Positions 48,049-58,384 of a stretch of DNA of 58,970 bases are shown here, one piece after another. The DNA is from Azolla pinnata (taxonomy: Eukaryota > Streptophyta > Polypodiopsida > Salviniales > Salviniaceae), in NCBI GenBank assembly GCA_037176905.1, contig JBBBWG010015223.1, forward strand, positions 1 through 58,970, read 5' to 3'. The notes beneath the pieces are model-generated. The model did no database searches and was not told the DNA's origin. It was given only the letters and a program-made list of their open reading frames with translations. Numbering within the stretch: the first letter of the stretch is position 1; every line of letters starts with the position of its first letter. Made by a program: the position numbers and the translations under genes.

Positions 48049-48780
48049 TTCTTGGGATAAAAACATCTTTTATACACGAAACGATACTCGAATTGTCTAT
48101 AGCAGTATAAACCACCTCCTTGGCTCTTTTGTTACGCAGAGGCTAAACAAATGATGATTGGTCTCTAGTATGCTTGTTTTCCTAGTAAGTCCCCAGTGAA
48201 TTGTATCACTTGATANNNNNNNNNNNNNNNNNNNNNNNNNNNNNNNNNNNNNNNNNNNNNNNNNNNNNNNNNNNNNNNNNNNNNNNNNNNNNNNNNNNNN
48301 NNNNNNNNNNNNNNNGTCTATAGCAGTATAAACCACCTCCTTGGCTCTTTTGTTACGCCGAGGCTAAACAAATGATGATTGGTCTCTAGTATGCTTGTTT
48401 TCCTAGTAAGTCCCCAGTGAATTGTATCACTTGATATCAGGCCTATTCGTATAGCAGTTTGACATTATTCAATACTAATGAAAGGATCTTTATATATATA
48501 TAAAAGAAAACCGATTCCATTCTTGGGATAAAAACATCTTTTATACATGAAAAGATACTCGAATTGTCTATAGCAGTATAAACCACCTCCTTGGCTCTTT
48601 TGTTACGCCGAGGCTAAACAAATGATGATTGGTCTCTAGTATTCTTGTTTTCCTAGTAAGTCACCAATGAATTGTATCGCCTGACATCAGGCCTATTCGT
48701 ATAGCAGTTTGACATTATTCAATACTAATGAAAGGATCTTTATATATATATATATATAAAAGAAAACCGATTCCATTCTA
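48049..48780. repeat. 250-bp tandem repeat spanning an assembly gap
   Basis: Unit contains GTCTATAGCAGTATAAACCA, AAACAAATGATGATTGGTC, GTATAGCAGTTTGACATTA, CTTTATATATATA and CTTGGGATAAAAACATC. Starts of the GTCTATAGCAG block: 48095, 48316 and 48566. The two measurable copies are 250 bp apart. The first is cut by the N run. Each full unit holds a TATATATA run. Confidence 0.95.
48216..48315. other. Assembly gap, 100 N
   Basis: A run of exactly 100 N, the usual placeholder for a gap of unknown size. It interrupts the first copy of the 250-bp tandem repeat after 121 bases. Confidence 0.99.
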
Positions 48781-49300
48781 TTCTCTCTAATCTTTCGACG
48801 AGGAAGCGATCTGATTCAACACTCCATATCATCCCGATTCCTCGCCCCCTTGCTCGTTCTTCTTCTCTGTTTCACCTCCGGGAGTTTCTTTTTCTGTGAC
48901 GATGCTCTTGTTCACGCGTATAGCGCCCCCACGAAAGAAAGAGCCACCAAACCAAAGGGGCATTTCTCCCATCCGATTTTTCGACGAACGTTGCTTTCTC
49001 CCGAAAACGCGACGGGTTTCCTACCGAGAAGAAGAAAAAAAAAGACTAAGCAAAAGGTGCCCGACAAATCCGGATTAAAGCAGAAGAAAGCAGAAGCAGA
49101 AGTAGAAGAAGAAGAAGCTTCCTTTATGGCAACCACCCAACACCCCCACCACCTAAAGGAAAGCAAATCAAGCTCTAAGAACAGAAGAAGAAGAAAGAAG
49201 CGTCGAATGCAGGCTATTAATGGTCGCGTTTCACATTGTCTGTTGGATTGGCCACTTTCGTAATAAGCCCAAAAAAAGGCTTGCCCTAGCTTGGCAAGAA
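48781..49300 (+). other. Possible transcribed region, open frame without ATG
   Basis: A plus-strand frame is open through 48850-49263 and begins with a hydrophobic run (LLVLLLCFTSG), then basic and acidic low-complexity stretches. It has no ATG at its 5' end. The first ATG downstream (48902, another frame) would give only 58 codons. TATA-like repeats sit just upstream. I cannot call a gene. Confidence 0.25.
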
Positions 49301-49318
49301 GAAGAAGAAGAAGAAAAC

Positions 49319-49355
<37 letters not shown>

Positions 49356-49490
49356 GTGATACTGAAGAAGAAGAAGAAGATTGATGATGATACTGAAGAA
49401 GAAGAAGATTGATGATGATACTGAAGAAGAAGAAGATTGATGATGATACTGAAGAAGAAGAAGAAGAAGAAGAAGAAGAAGAAGAAGAGA
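49298..49490. repeat. GAA and GAT microsatellite cluster
   Basis: Alternating (GAA)n and (GAT)n with a TGATGATGATACTGAAGAAG unit of about 30 bp repeated four times. Confidence 0.95.
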
Positions 49491-49682
49491 GGAAAGAGCC
49501 AAGAATCGAATCGCTCGACGACAAGGGGACGAGAGAAAATCACCGCTCGGTGATGAGTGAAATTTGTCAGCATCGAAGGCTTTATATCGACATGCTTCTG
49601 CTTTATCCTCTTCCCTTGTTCCCCAGAGTAAACGCTTTTTTTTTCCGGTGGTTTTGTCGGTTACGTAGGGGCAAATCGTAAG

Positions 49683-49766
49683 GTTTAGGATGCTTTAGGG
49701 TTTAGGATTTAGGGTTTAGGGTTTAGGGTTTAGGGTTTAGGGTTTAGGGTTTAGGGTTTAGGGTTG
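49683..49766 (+). repeat. Interstitial telomeric repeat (TTTAGGG)n
   Basis: About ten TTTAGGG units, seven of them perfect and contiguous, on the plus strand. This is the canonical plant telomere heptamer in an internal position. Confidence 0.97.
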
Positions 49767-50399
49767 CCCATCCATTTCGTGGTTGGTTGCACTCCCCCTT
49801 CAGTTTTGCTTTTCGGGGCAAATAATTGGTGTGCTTGCTTACCTGCTCATCTGCGCAGATTCGAGCTCTTCACACCTTCTACATTTAGCGATTCTTCCTG
49901 ACCATGCCTTATGCACATTGCTACTATCTATGGGTAGGAATAAGCATTTTCTTAGATTGCTCTACTCACCTCGGTTGTGTGAGTGAGTGAGTGAGTCTGT
50001 GGTTGGCTATGGCATCGAAACGAGGACACATTTCTAGTGGTACACGTGCCTTTTGGTACAGCGATCGATGAGAAATGTCCAACGTGTAAGTCTATATCTT
50101 GCTTGGTTGTTACATTGATATAGATGATTATATATATCAAACTGTGGGGATCATTAACTAGAAATGTTTTGTCACCTTTTCAATTAGTTTTATTAAAGGT
50201 GGTCAAACTTTATCAGCCCCATCATTTAGGATTGCGTTCGATCATCTTAGGCATTTAGACATGTGGTATAGTTGGAGCTTGAGAAATGTTTCCTTATTTG
50301 ATGAGCTTGCTAGAGTATCTCTACAAACATGTAAGAGAAAAGGGAAGTTAATTCGGCAGTTTTTTGCGCTTCATTGTATCCATGCTGAAGTTCTTCTGC
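49767..50399. other. Unassigned spacer
   Basis: Mixed-sequence DNA with short frames only. A small GTGAGTGAGTGAG run sits at 49978-49996. No gene or RNA recognised. Confidence 0.45.
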
Positions 50400-50705
50400 A
50401 TATACATACACAAACACACGCATAGAACGCAACATTCGCAAGCTTCTGGTTATGCAAACATGAATGCCGAATGTGTGCGAATGTTATGTGTTTTTCTTTT
50501 CTTTCCTTTTTTTGTTGTTGGAGAAACAATCACACATTTTTTTCTTTCTTTCATAAACATCCATTTAGATTCCTTAAAATCGAAATCTTTCATTAAGTTA
50601 TTTACCATTTCTTCCGGTCTGAAACATACTTTTGGTGATTTATCAATCTCGAGCACTCGAAGGAATGATTCTCGATTGCATCTTGCAGCATGCGAAACCA
50701 ACCCT
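50400..50705 (-). repeat. Dispersed 280-bp repeat family 2, copy B (inverted)
   Basis: Read on the minus strand it gives GCTGCAAGATGCAATCGAGA, GTATGTTTCAGACCGGAAGA, AACACATAACATTCGCA and GCTTGCGAATGTTGCGTTCT, in the same order as the copy at 19060-19345. It keeps an open frame of 83 codons on the minus strand. Confidence 0.7.
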
Positions 50706-50734
50706 GCATCCTTTTCCTTTTTCTCGGAAAAATT

Positions 50735-50865
50735 AATTGATATTCCTCAACATTTTAAACCTTTCGTTAAAATTTACCGTTCCGAAACATGCTTTTCGTG
50801 ATTCATCAATCTCGAACGCTCGAAGAAATCGTTCTCGATTGCATCTTGCAGCTTGCAAAGAGTAT
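50735..50865 (-). repeat. Dispersed repeat family 2, partial copy C
   Basis: Adjacent to copy B and in the same orientation. Shares GCTGCAAGATGCAATCGAGA, ATTGATGAATCACGAAAAG and CATGTTTCGGAACGG. Copies B and C form a local tandem pair. Confidence 0.65.
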
Positions 50866-50884
50866 GGTTCGTTCAACGTATACG

Positions 50885-51075
50885 CGCACATAACATACAT
50901 ACATACATACACATGCATACACATACATATGTGCATCCATGCACATCCAAGATGTACATATGCATGCATGTATGTATGTGTGTGTGTATGTACGTACGTA
51001 TGTATGTGCGTATGTATATACGTATATAGATACGTATGGATATACGTATGTATGTATGCACGTATGTATGCTTTT
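50885..51075. repeat. ATAC/GTAT microsatellite
   Basis: ACATACATAC, ATGCATGTATGT and GTACGTACGTATG words next to dispersed repeat copy C. Confidence 0.93.
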
Positions 51076-52155
51076 CCGTATTTGTTGCAGCTCTGGCTGC
51101 CTGGCTATGGCGCAACAGACGCAGAACGACGGTATGCTCCTCCTGCAGAAGGAGGAAACGACTCGTTTGAACTCCTTCAAACATGGCAAAGACCAGATTC
51201 TCCCCTTCTTTCCCTCTCTTCGGTAAGCGCAGCGTTTACTATTTAAGAGATAGATTTTCGATTCTGCATTGTAATCCTGGGGAAGAAGCGGGTGCATGTA
51301 GATGGGCTCGCGGTTTGGGAATTGTAGGGGAAAGGAATTCTTGTGAGCAAGTGTGGAGTTTCTGCCCCGAAAATGCAAAGGACAAGGAGTTCATCCAGAT
51401 GCGTAGGTTTTATAGCCGTCCTCATGGGATCAAATATGATCTAGAGGAGTAGCAAGGAACGTTTTCAAACAGAATTGCTCTTCTACAACCTGAACCGTGA
51501 GTCTATCTAATAGACATTGTTGTCACATAGAGAATCATGATGGTTGGTGCAAAGGCAGTCAAATAGATTGTGACATGTGGAAGCATTCAGTTTTCTGAAG
51601 GTATAAACTGTAATAGTTGGGATAGCACACCTTGCCAAGGGTCCAATACCTCATCGTATGTCAAAGAGGATAGGAGATAACTTGAATTGCAGTGATAGTC
51701 TGGATTGTAGATATGTGGGCGTGAGTGTTTTATTGAGTTTGGTGAAGCAGTTTTTTGCTGGGTGTGAGATGTCTGGTGCAGTGTTTATGCTTGATTTATT
51801 CCAAGCTGGACTACATTGGCATTTCTAATCCAACTAGCCTTAATACCATGGATCAAAACGTCCAAATTATGTCCTCATTTGGTATATCCATGATGAATTG
51901 GAGTCGGAAATACTTCTCCACGTCTTCACTTTCTTTTCATGCGATTCTAGGAATGTAAGCACAGTTAGGGGCCACTTGCTTTTTATTCTAAAGGTAGAAA
52001 CTTTTTTTGAACTCAAAATCGCTAGACTTGTTTTAAACTCACAAGTATAAACGAGACTTTATGCATGGATAGGAGTCACAATCTCACATGGGTTGAGAAA
52101 GAGGTGAGAAATGGAACAAATACAGTATCAATGCATGGAAAGCTGATTGAAAAGC
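51076..52155 (+). other. Upstream region of the second PPR gene
   Basis: A short frame from ATG at 51107 ends at a good donor (CTCTCTTCG|GTAAGC at 51222), which could be a leader exon. A second open stretch ends at 51452. I cannot join either to the PPR frame with confidence, and neither matches a known family. Confidence 0.3.
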
Positions 52156-55068
52156 ATGATAAGGTTCGAAAATAGTAAAGAAATTTTCACATTTGTAGTG
52201 TCACTGAAGGATTGTGCGAGGAAGAAGGACCTCCATAGAGGCTATATGCTACATGCGGAAATTCTAGAAAGGGGGTTACTTGAGAGAAACCCTTATCTAG
52301 CAAGTAGTTTAATCAGTATGTATGCTAAATGTGATTCACTCCCGAAAGCGCAAGAGGTACTGGAAGATCTTCCTGTTCGAGATACGGTGTCTTGGAATGC
52401 GCTCATTTCTGGATACACCCAACAGGGGAGAGATCATGAAGCACTGAGCTGTTTTGACTGGATGCAAAATGAGGGCCTGCCACCAGATGCCGTCACTTTC
52501 ACCTGCATCTTGAAGGCATGTGGCAGCATAAGAGATGTAGATAAAGGCAAACAAATCCATAATGAGATGATAAAGAGAAGCTGGATGGAGAAAGACATTG
52601 TACTTGGCACTGCATTAGTGGACATGTATGCAAAATGTGGCTTGCATGAAAAGGCTGAAGAAGTGCTTAAAGAACTTCCCATTCGAGATGTCGTCTCTTG
52701 GTCAGCAATAATTGCAGGATATGCCGAACACGGCCAATATCAGAAAGCATTGAACAGTTTTGAGCAGATGCAGAGCGAACACCTGTTTCCAGATGGGGTC
52801 ACTTTTATTTGCATTTTGAAAGTTTGTGGTACCACAAGGGCTGTAGAAAAGGGCAAACAAATTCATGAAGAGATATTGAGCAGGGGCTTGTTGGATAAGG
52901 ATGTTGTGCTTGGCAATGCTTTGGTAGATATGTACGTAAAATGTGGTCTGCTTGCGAAGGCACAAGAAGTTCTTGAAGAGCTTCATATCCGAGATATAGT
53001 TTCCTGGAATACACTACTTTCAGGGTATGCTGAACAAGGACAAGGCCATGAACCCTTCGTTTGTTTGAAGAGGATGCAAAGTGAGGGTCTTTCTCCAGAT
53101 GCTGTTACTTTCACTTGCATCTTGAAGGCTTGTGGCAGGTTAGGGACTGTAGATATGGGCATACAAGTTCACGAGGAGATTGTAAGTAGGGACATGCTTA
53201 AAGATGATGTCGTGCTTGGAAATGCATTGGTGGATATGTATGCTAAATGTGGTATTATGGAAAAGGCACAACGAGTGCTTGAAGAACTTCCGATTCAAAA
53301 TATAGTTGTTTGGAATACTTTAATTGGAGGATATGCCCAGCAAGGACAATACAATGAAGCACTAGAATGTTTCAACCAGCTGCAAAGGAAGGGTCTTACT
53401 CCAGATGCAGTCACCTTCCTTAGCTTTCTGAAAGCTGTTGGCAGTGCAAGAGCTTTAGACAAAGGCAAGGAAATCCATGAAGAGATCGTCAATAGGGGTT
53501 TTTTGACCAAGGATATTATTCTTGCGACGTCTTTGGTAGATATGTATGCCAAATGCGGTCTGTTTGTTAGAGCAGAGCAGGTTCTTAATGAGCTTCCGAT
53601 AAAAAATGTAGTGACATGGAATGCTTTGATTGAAGGGTATGCTCAGTACGGACAAGGTGATGGAGCAATGAATTGTTACAACAAAATGATAAAAGAGGGC
53701 TTCGTACCAGATGTGATCACCTATGGCTCAGTATTAAAAGCTTGTGGCAACTCGAAATCTATTGATCATGGTAAACAAATTCATGACGAGATTATGAGGA
53801 TGGGCTTGCTAAAGAGGGATGTTGCTCTCAATAATGCATTGGTGGATATGTACACAAAATGTGGTGCATTTGATAAAGCACAAGAGTTGCTTGAAGAGCT
53901 TCCAACTCGAGGTCTGGTGGCTTGGTCTACACTGATTACAGGGTATGCTCAACAAGGTAAAGGGTATGAAGCTTTGGAATGTGCTGAAAGGATGAGAAGG
54001 GAGGGATTATATCCAGATGCGACCACTTTTACAGGCATCTTGAAAGCATGTGGTGATGCAGGGGCTATAGAGAAGGGAAAAGAAATTCATGAAGAGATAC
54101 TAAGTAATGGCTTACTGGATAAGGATGCGACACTGTGCAATGCTCTGTTGGATATGTACATCAAATGTGGGAATCCTGCTAAAGCTCAACAAGTTCTTCA
54201 AGAGCTCCCGGTTCGAAGTGTAGTGTCGTGGAATGTGTTGATTGGAGGTTATGCACAACAGCTCCAAAGTAATGAAGCATTGAATTGTTTGGAATGGATG
54301 GTTGAGGAGGGTCTTGTTCCAGATGCTATGACCTTCATTTGTGCCTTGAAGGCATGTGGCAACATCGGGGCTAAAGAAAAGGGCAAGCAAATTCATGATG
54401 AGATTTTATGTAGGGGCTTGTTAGAAAATGATATTGTGCTTGGCAATGCCTTAGTCGATATGTATGCCAAATGCCACATGGTTGCAAAAGCACGGCAAGT
54501 GCTTGAAGAGCTTCCAGTTCGGAATGTAATATCTTGGAACTCGCTTATAGCAGGCTATGCACAGCAAAGGCAAGGCTTTGAAGCAATGGATTGTTTCCGA
54601 AGGATGCAAACTGAGGGGTTATTGCCTGATGAAGTGACTCTTCTATGTATTCTAACTGCATGTAATCGATCGGGTCTATTGCATGTTGCCCAGATGCTCT
54701 TTTGCTGTATGACTAGAGACTATGGGATTACACCGAGTATAGAACACCACACCTGCATGGTGGTTGGTTTTGGATTTGCAGGACAGTTTGATAAGGCAAT
54801 GTCAGTAATCGAGGCTATGCCTTTCTCAGACAATCCTACTGTCTGGCTTGCATTATTGGGTACCTGCAGAAAATGGGGAAATGTGAAGCTTGGGAAGGTG
54901 GCGTTTGATCGAGTGCTGCAACTAGATAAGACGTGGAGTGGAGCTTATGTGTTAATGGCCAGCATATACACCGGTGCTGGCTTGCATGAAGAGGCAGAAA
55001 AGCTTGAAGCGTTGATGTTGAGAAACGCCGCATGGAACAACAAGCAGGGAAATTTGATTGTGGCTTGA
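52156..55068 (+). CDS. PLS-class PPR protein with E-type end, no DYW domain
   Basis: Intronless open frame of about 970 residues, a predicted organelle RNA-binding protein. The open frame begins right after an in-frame stop (52144-52146) with a TTG; the first ATG is at 52156, giving MIRFENSKEIF. There is no obvious transit peptide before the first repeat, so an upstream exon may be missing. Eight PLS triplets of about 100 residues are seen from the recurring SW(N/S)xLIxGYAQQG signature, with GKQIHEEI phrases between. The E-like end (AYVLMASIYTGAGLHEEAEK) is followed by AWNNKQGNLIVA and a stop, with no DYW domain. Its plan, phrase use and C-terminal stop point match the PPR gene at 14076-16700, so the two are paralogues. 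It probably acts in RNA editing or processing; the target is unknown. Confidence 0.94.
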   Translation: MIRFENSKEIFTFVVSLKDCARKKDLHRGYMLHAEILERGLLERNPYLASSLISMYAKCDSLPKAQEVLEDLPVRDTVSWNALISGYTQQGRDHEALSCFDWMQNEGLPPDAVTFTCILKACGSIRDVDKGKQIHNEMIKRSWMEKDIVLGTALVDMYAKCGLHEKAEEVLKELPIRDVVSWSAIIAGYAEHGQYQKALNSFEQMQSEHLFPDGVTFICILKVCGTTRAVEKGKQIHEEILSRGLLDKDVVLGNALVDMYVKCGLLAKAQEVLEELHIRDIVSWNTLLSGYAEQGQGHEPFVCLKRMQSEGLSPDAVTFTCILKACGRLGTVDMGIQVHEEIVSRDMLKDDVVLGNALVDMYAKCGIMEKAQRVLEELPIQNIVVWNTLIGGYAQQGQYNEALECFNQLQRKGLTPDAVTFLSFLKAVGSARALDKGKEIHEEIVNRGFLTKDIILATSLVDMYAKCGLFVRAEQVLNELPIKNVVTWNALIEGYAQYGQGDGAMNCYNKMIKEGFVPDVITYGSVLKACGNSKSIDHGKQIHDEIMRMGLLKRDVALNNALVDMYTKCGAFDKAQELLEELPTRGLVAWSTLITGYAQQGKGYEALECAERMRREGLYPDATTFTGILKACGDAGAIEKGKEIHEEILSNGLLDKDATLCNALLDMYIKCGNPAKAQQVLQELPVRSVVSWNVLIGGYAQQLQSNEALNCLEWMVEEGLVPDAMTFICALKACGNIGAKEKGKQIHDEILCRGLLENDIVLGNALVDMYAKCHMVAKARQVLEELPVRNVISWNSLIAGYAQQRQGFEAMDCFRRMQTEGLLPDEVTLLCILTACNRSGLLHVAQMLFCCMTRDYGITPSIEHHTCMVVGFGFAGQFDKAMSVIEAMPFSDNPTVWLALLGTCRKWGNVKLGKVAFDRVLQLDKTWSGAYVLMASIYTGAGLHEEAEKLEALMLRNAAWNNKQGNLIVA

Positions 55069-56658
55069 TGCCAACAGATTTGGTTATGTGAATTCCCACT
55101 ACTGATGCAATGGCCAAAAATCGGTCTTTTGTGTCAGTTACAGAAGGCTGATGAGAAATTTGTGACTGGCATTTGTGAACTTGCGTTGTATAGTGTTGTA
55201 CTATATGCCTCTGTGGAAAGAGATGGTCGGAATTCACGCTCTCTATTTCAGTTAGTTCAGTACTGGGGATATGCTTTGTGTTACGGAAAAAGCTATAACC
55301 ACTGAGCTTCATACAAGCAAATACAAAGCACAGCCAAGCGAGCAATGTTCGAAATACATGTTTGTTTAAGGGGAGCGAGAAGCTCATTACAATTGATCAC
55401 AAGTTTATTGCTGAAAGCTAGTTGATGACATAGCTGATCAAAACGTTCGCCATAAAAAGTTGTCCTCGACACTTTACACCTTTCGGGTAACATGTTTTCC
55501 CATTTTCTCATCATCCATGGTAATACAAACTTAATGCACTTTTAATTTTTTTGTTTAGGTTCCGGAATGACTCTATTCTTCTTCCACAGTGAGAGCATTC
55601 ATTTTTGTTTGCTCAAAAAACTTCCATTGTCGAAGGATGGATACACGAAGGTCAGACTACTCTGAACTAATGTGAGGCTTCAAAGTTAAATTCAATGGAA
55701 ATGCTAAGAATCTGTGACTTAGCTCATAAATCTTCTTTCTCTGCTCTCATGATTCCAATACTAGTTCTGACATTGTTTTTGAGTTGCAAGGGCCAAATGC
55801 AGCTCACCTCTGAGTTTTGTCATAATGTCAGGCTCATTTTGTGGAGTTAAAGATGCTTGAAACCTTCCGGTCGCATCATAGCCCAAGACAAAATCAATAG
55901 CATTGATCTTAAGAGTGATAAGAAGGGATTAGAACTGATCCAAAGCCAGATGTTGGTCTGTAGTTAACAAAACAGAATGTATCAAACACAACTTGTAGTC
56001 GGTGTCAAGAGACATAAAATACGCATGATGCTCCACAAACAAGGCTCTTTGAGCACAGATAGCCTATAATGTCCTACTTCAGAATGATGAGCATACAACT
56101 AAAAAAAACACATCCAAATTTCAAAATAGCTATAAATCATACACACCATACAATCCTCAACTTGTAGTGTCCATTAATTACCATCATAATATTGGTATTA
56201 CAACAGAAGAGACCCTTTCATTCAATGTACAACTATACTGTACTCAAACTCTTACTAGTTATTTATAATGCTTTTTGAACATTCCCCTTTGTGTCTTGGA
56301 GAAGAAAAGAATTTCCACAATATTCAACCCACGACCAAGGGATCCGATGTTAGCACGAGTTACAAAGTTCAGAAGATGTTAATAACCTGTTGTAACTTTG
56401 GCCGGGAGCTTCGCTCAGAAGCCGAAGATTTTAGCATTTAATCAGAACATATCTATGATGTTAGGATGCATTGGAGTATAGCACGAAACCTTTAAAATAT
56501 TTAGCATACAGTTTGGAGTGAGGAGTTTACCTGGACATTGAATTGGAAGCATAATACTTTACCTGGCCTTCCATTCTCCTTGATAGCCTGCTTTACCATT
56601 ATGTTATCCGATTTTTGCGGCTGATTCTCAACCTCCATAATGCAATCGCAGGAGCAAT
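55069..56658. other. Spacer after the second PPR gene
   Basis: AT-rich sequence with the presumed PPR 3' UTR. No open frame with recognisable content. The frame on the minus strand at 54836-55387 overlaps the PPR gene and is a shadow. Confidence 0.5.
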
Positions 56659-57593
56659 TCACGCAACTTGGATCGTTTGCTTCGGGTCGTAAGGCTTACA
56701 TTGTAAAGCTGCACCGACTCCATACGACAGCCTTTCGTCTTTGTAGCTCGGCAACTGTCGTTTGCCAATGGGAGTCGGTAGGGATGCACGTGGATCCATC
56801 GCAGTGCTCACCCCGATCGATGCAAACAAGTCCTTGTAAGTTGCCAGATGCTTCTTCCGATGTGTATTCGCCTACAAGCATCAAGAGTTTCTAAAGGTTT
56901 GGCCATTGGACTCTGCGTGAACTCGAATCGAAACCCTAAAACCCATTCCTTACCATCAAATTGTCCACACTGCCTTTCCTGAAAGGTGGCTCCCACTCTG
57001 GATTCATGGTGCTGCTTCCTCGACCCTTCCTCGATGGAGCTCCGAGCTCATCACCTGATGAACCCCCCAAAGACAAGAACCTTTTCCTTGTGACATTGCT
57101 CTTCGATCTGGCGGCATTCCCATCGCCAGGTATCGCGATCTGTTTCTTCCCCGTCTTTCCTATTCCATCGAGCATACAAGCTCTCAAAGTTCGAGCACTG
57201 CCAGCTCTAATGCATGCTCTCCTCCTCTGTTACAGGCGCAGAGATCCATGACACATTGCCACCAAAAGCATGTTAAAGGTATTGTTGCAAATGCCATATC
57301 TGTTTCATATGCACTCGATCTTCGTTTCCGATTCCATTCCGAGATAAGCATCAATCACCCATTGTTTTCTTACCTGTATGTCGTTTCCCCAACAGATGAA
57401 GTCGCATCGGATCACGCTCGATCTATGGGCTTCATCTACATGGTCAGCTGTATCATGCGGGCGATAGATCTGCTCTCCATGGCAGCTCTCGCACAGCTTC
57501 CTGAGAAGCTTGGCCTAGAGCAGAAGCCAATGAAAGAACAGAATTTTATTTCACTATGGCAGTTTCCACCCCAGTAGATCATACATATATAAA

Positions 57594-57643
<50 letters not shown>

Positions 57644-57647
57644 GAAA

Positions 57648-57694
<47 letters not shown>

Positions 57695-58249
57695 GAAACA
57701 TCATCATCATCATCATCATCAGAAGCATCATCATCAGAAGCATCGGAAGCATCGGAAGCATCAGAAGCATCAGAAGCATCAATGTCCATATAAAATGCCC
57801 ATGTTCTGGATCAAGAGGTGTTCCGGAAAACGGTGCTCTGAGAGCGTTCTCAAGCAAAAGATTGTGAATTGGACTACCTTCGCACAGACTTGAGCAAGGT
57901 GTCAATTGGCAGATATAGCCCAAATGTCAACAAACATAGTTAACGCGTGAGAGCCCTAAACTCTAAACCCTAAACCCTAAACAGACGCAGGAGAAAGAGA
58001 AGTGTTCAAGGAGGAGGAGGTATGAAAGAGAACCTGGCGTGGCTTCACTGCATAGTCGACGATCTCGTAGAAACCAGTGCTGAGGGCATCGGCAGAAGTG
58101 CCGCTGTTGCTTCTGCTGCCGCGAGGGGGACAACGTTGCTCCTGGTGAAACTGCGCGGCCTTGTCCCTCCGAACGTTGGTCGATCTGACGGAGGATGATG
58201 CTATGGAGCTGCAATGCTGCTGCATCTGCATCTGCATCTGCATTTGCAT
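56659..58249 (-). CDS. Unrecognised four-exon gene model
   Basis: Four minus-strand exons, 58249-58034, 57514-57374, 57226-56954 and 56871-56659, have GT-AG borders and all join in phase 0, giving about 280 residues from the first ATG of a Met-Gln repeat (an upstream start or exon is possible). I do not recognise the protein. Seen: MQMQMQMQMQQHC start; STGFYEIVDYAVKPRQ at the end of exon 1; a small Cys/His cluster (LCESCHGEQIY...HDTADH, then RCDFICW) in exon 2; a basic, Ser/Gly-rich exon 3 ending PPFRKGSVDNLM; and exon 4 with THRKKHLATYKDLFASIG and a short tail to a TGA. The introns hold ATC repeats (57590-57780) and telomere-like repeats. Four in-phase junctions argue for a real gene. The opposite strand also has open frames, so strand is not fully certain. 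Confidence 0.42.
57590..57780. repeat. (ATC)n microsatellite
   Basis: About 190 bp of CATCATCAT broken by CAGAAACAT and CAGAAGCAT units. Intronic in the gene model above. The Asp, Met and Ile homopolymer frames are artefacts. Confidence 0.97.
57960..57983 (-). repeat. Short (AAACCCT)n run
   Basis: Three near-perfect plant telomere heptamers in the C-rich orientation. Confidence 0.85.
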
Positions 58250-58328
58250 CTGGATGGGAGCGATGGCGCTCCGAGATGCTTTCGCAATGCTTGCTGCAGA
58301 AACAAGTGGAGCCCAATGGAACCACGAG

Positions 58329-58384
58329 ATTAGGGTTAGGGTTAGGGCAAGGGCTAGGGTTAGGGTTAGTGTTAGGGTTAGGAT
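58329..58384 (+). repeat. TTAGGG hexamer run
   Basis: About nine units dominated by the hexamer GGGTTA with variants GGGCAA and GGGCTA, unlike the heptamer runs elsewhere in the window. Located just upstream of the unrecognised minus-strand gene. Confidence 0.9.

Noticed and set aside
54836-55387. 183-codon minus-strand frame overlapping the end of the second PPR gene
   Set aside because: Shadow of the PPR frame running into the 3' UTR; no domain.
57436-57923. Asp-, Met- and Ile-homopolymer frames
   Set aside because: ATC microsatellite read in different frames; intronic in the gene model I prefer.
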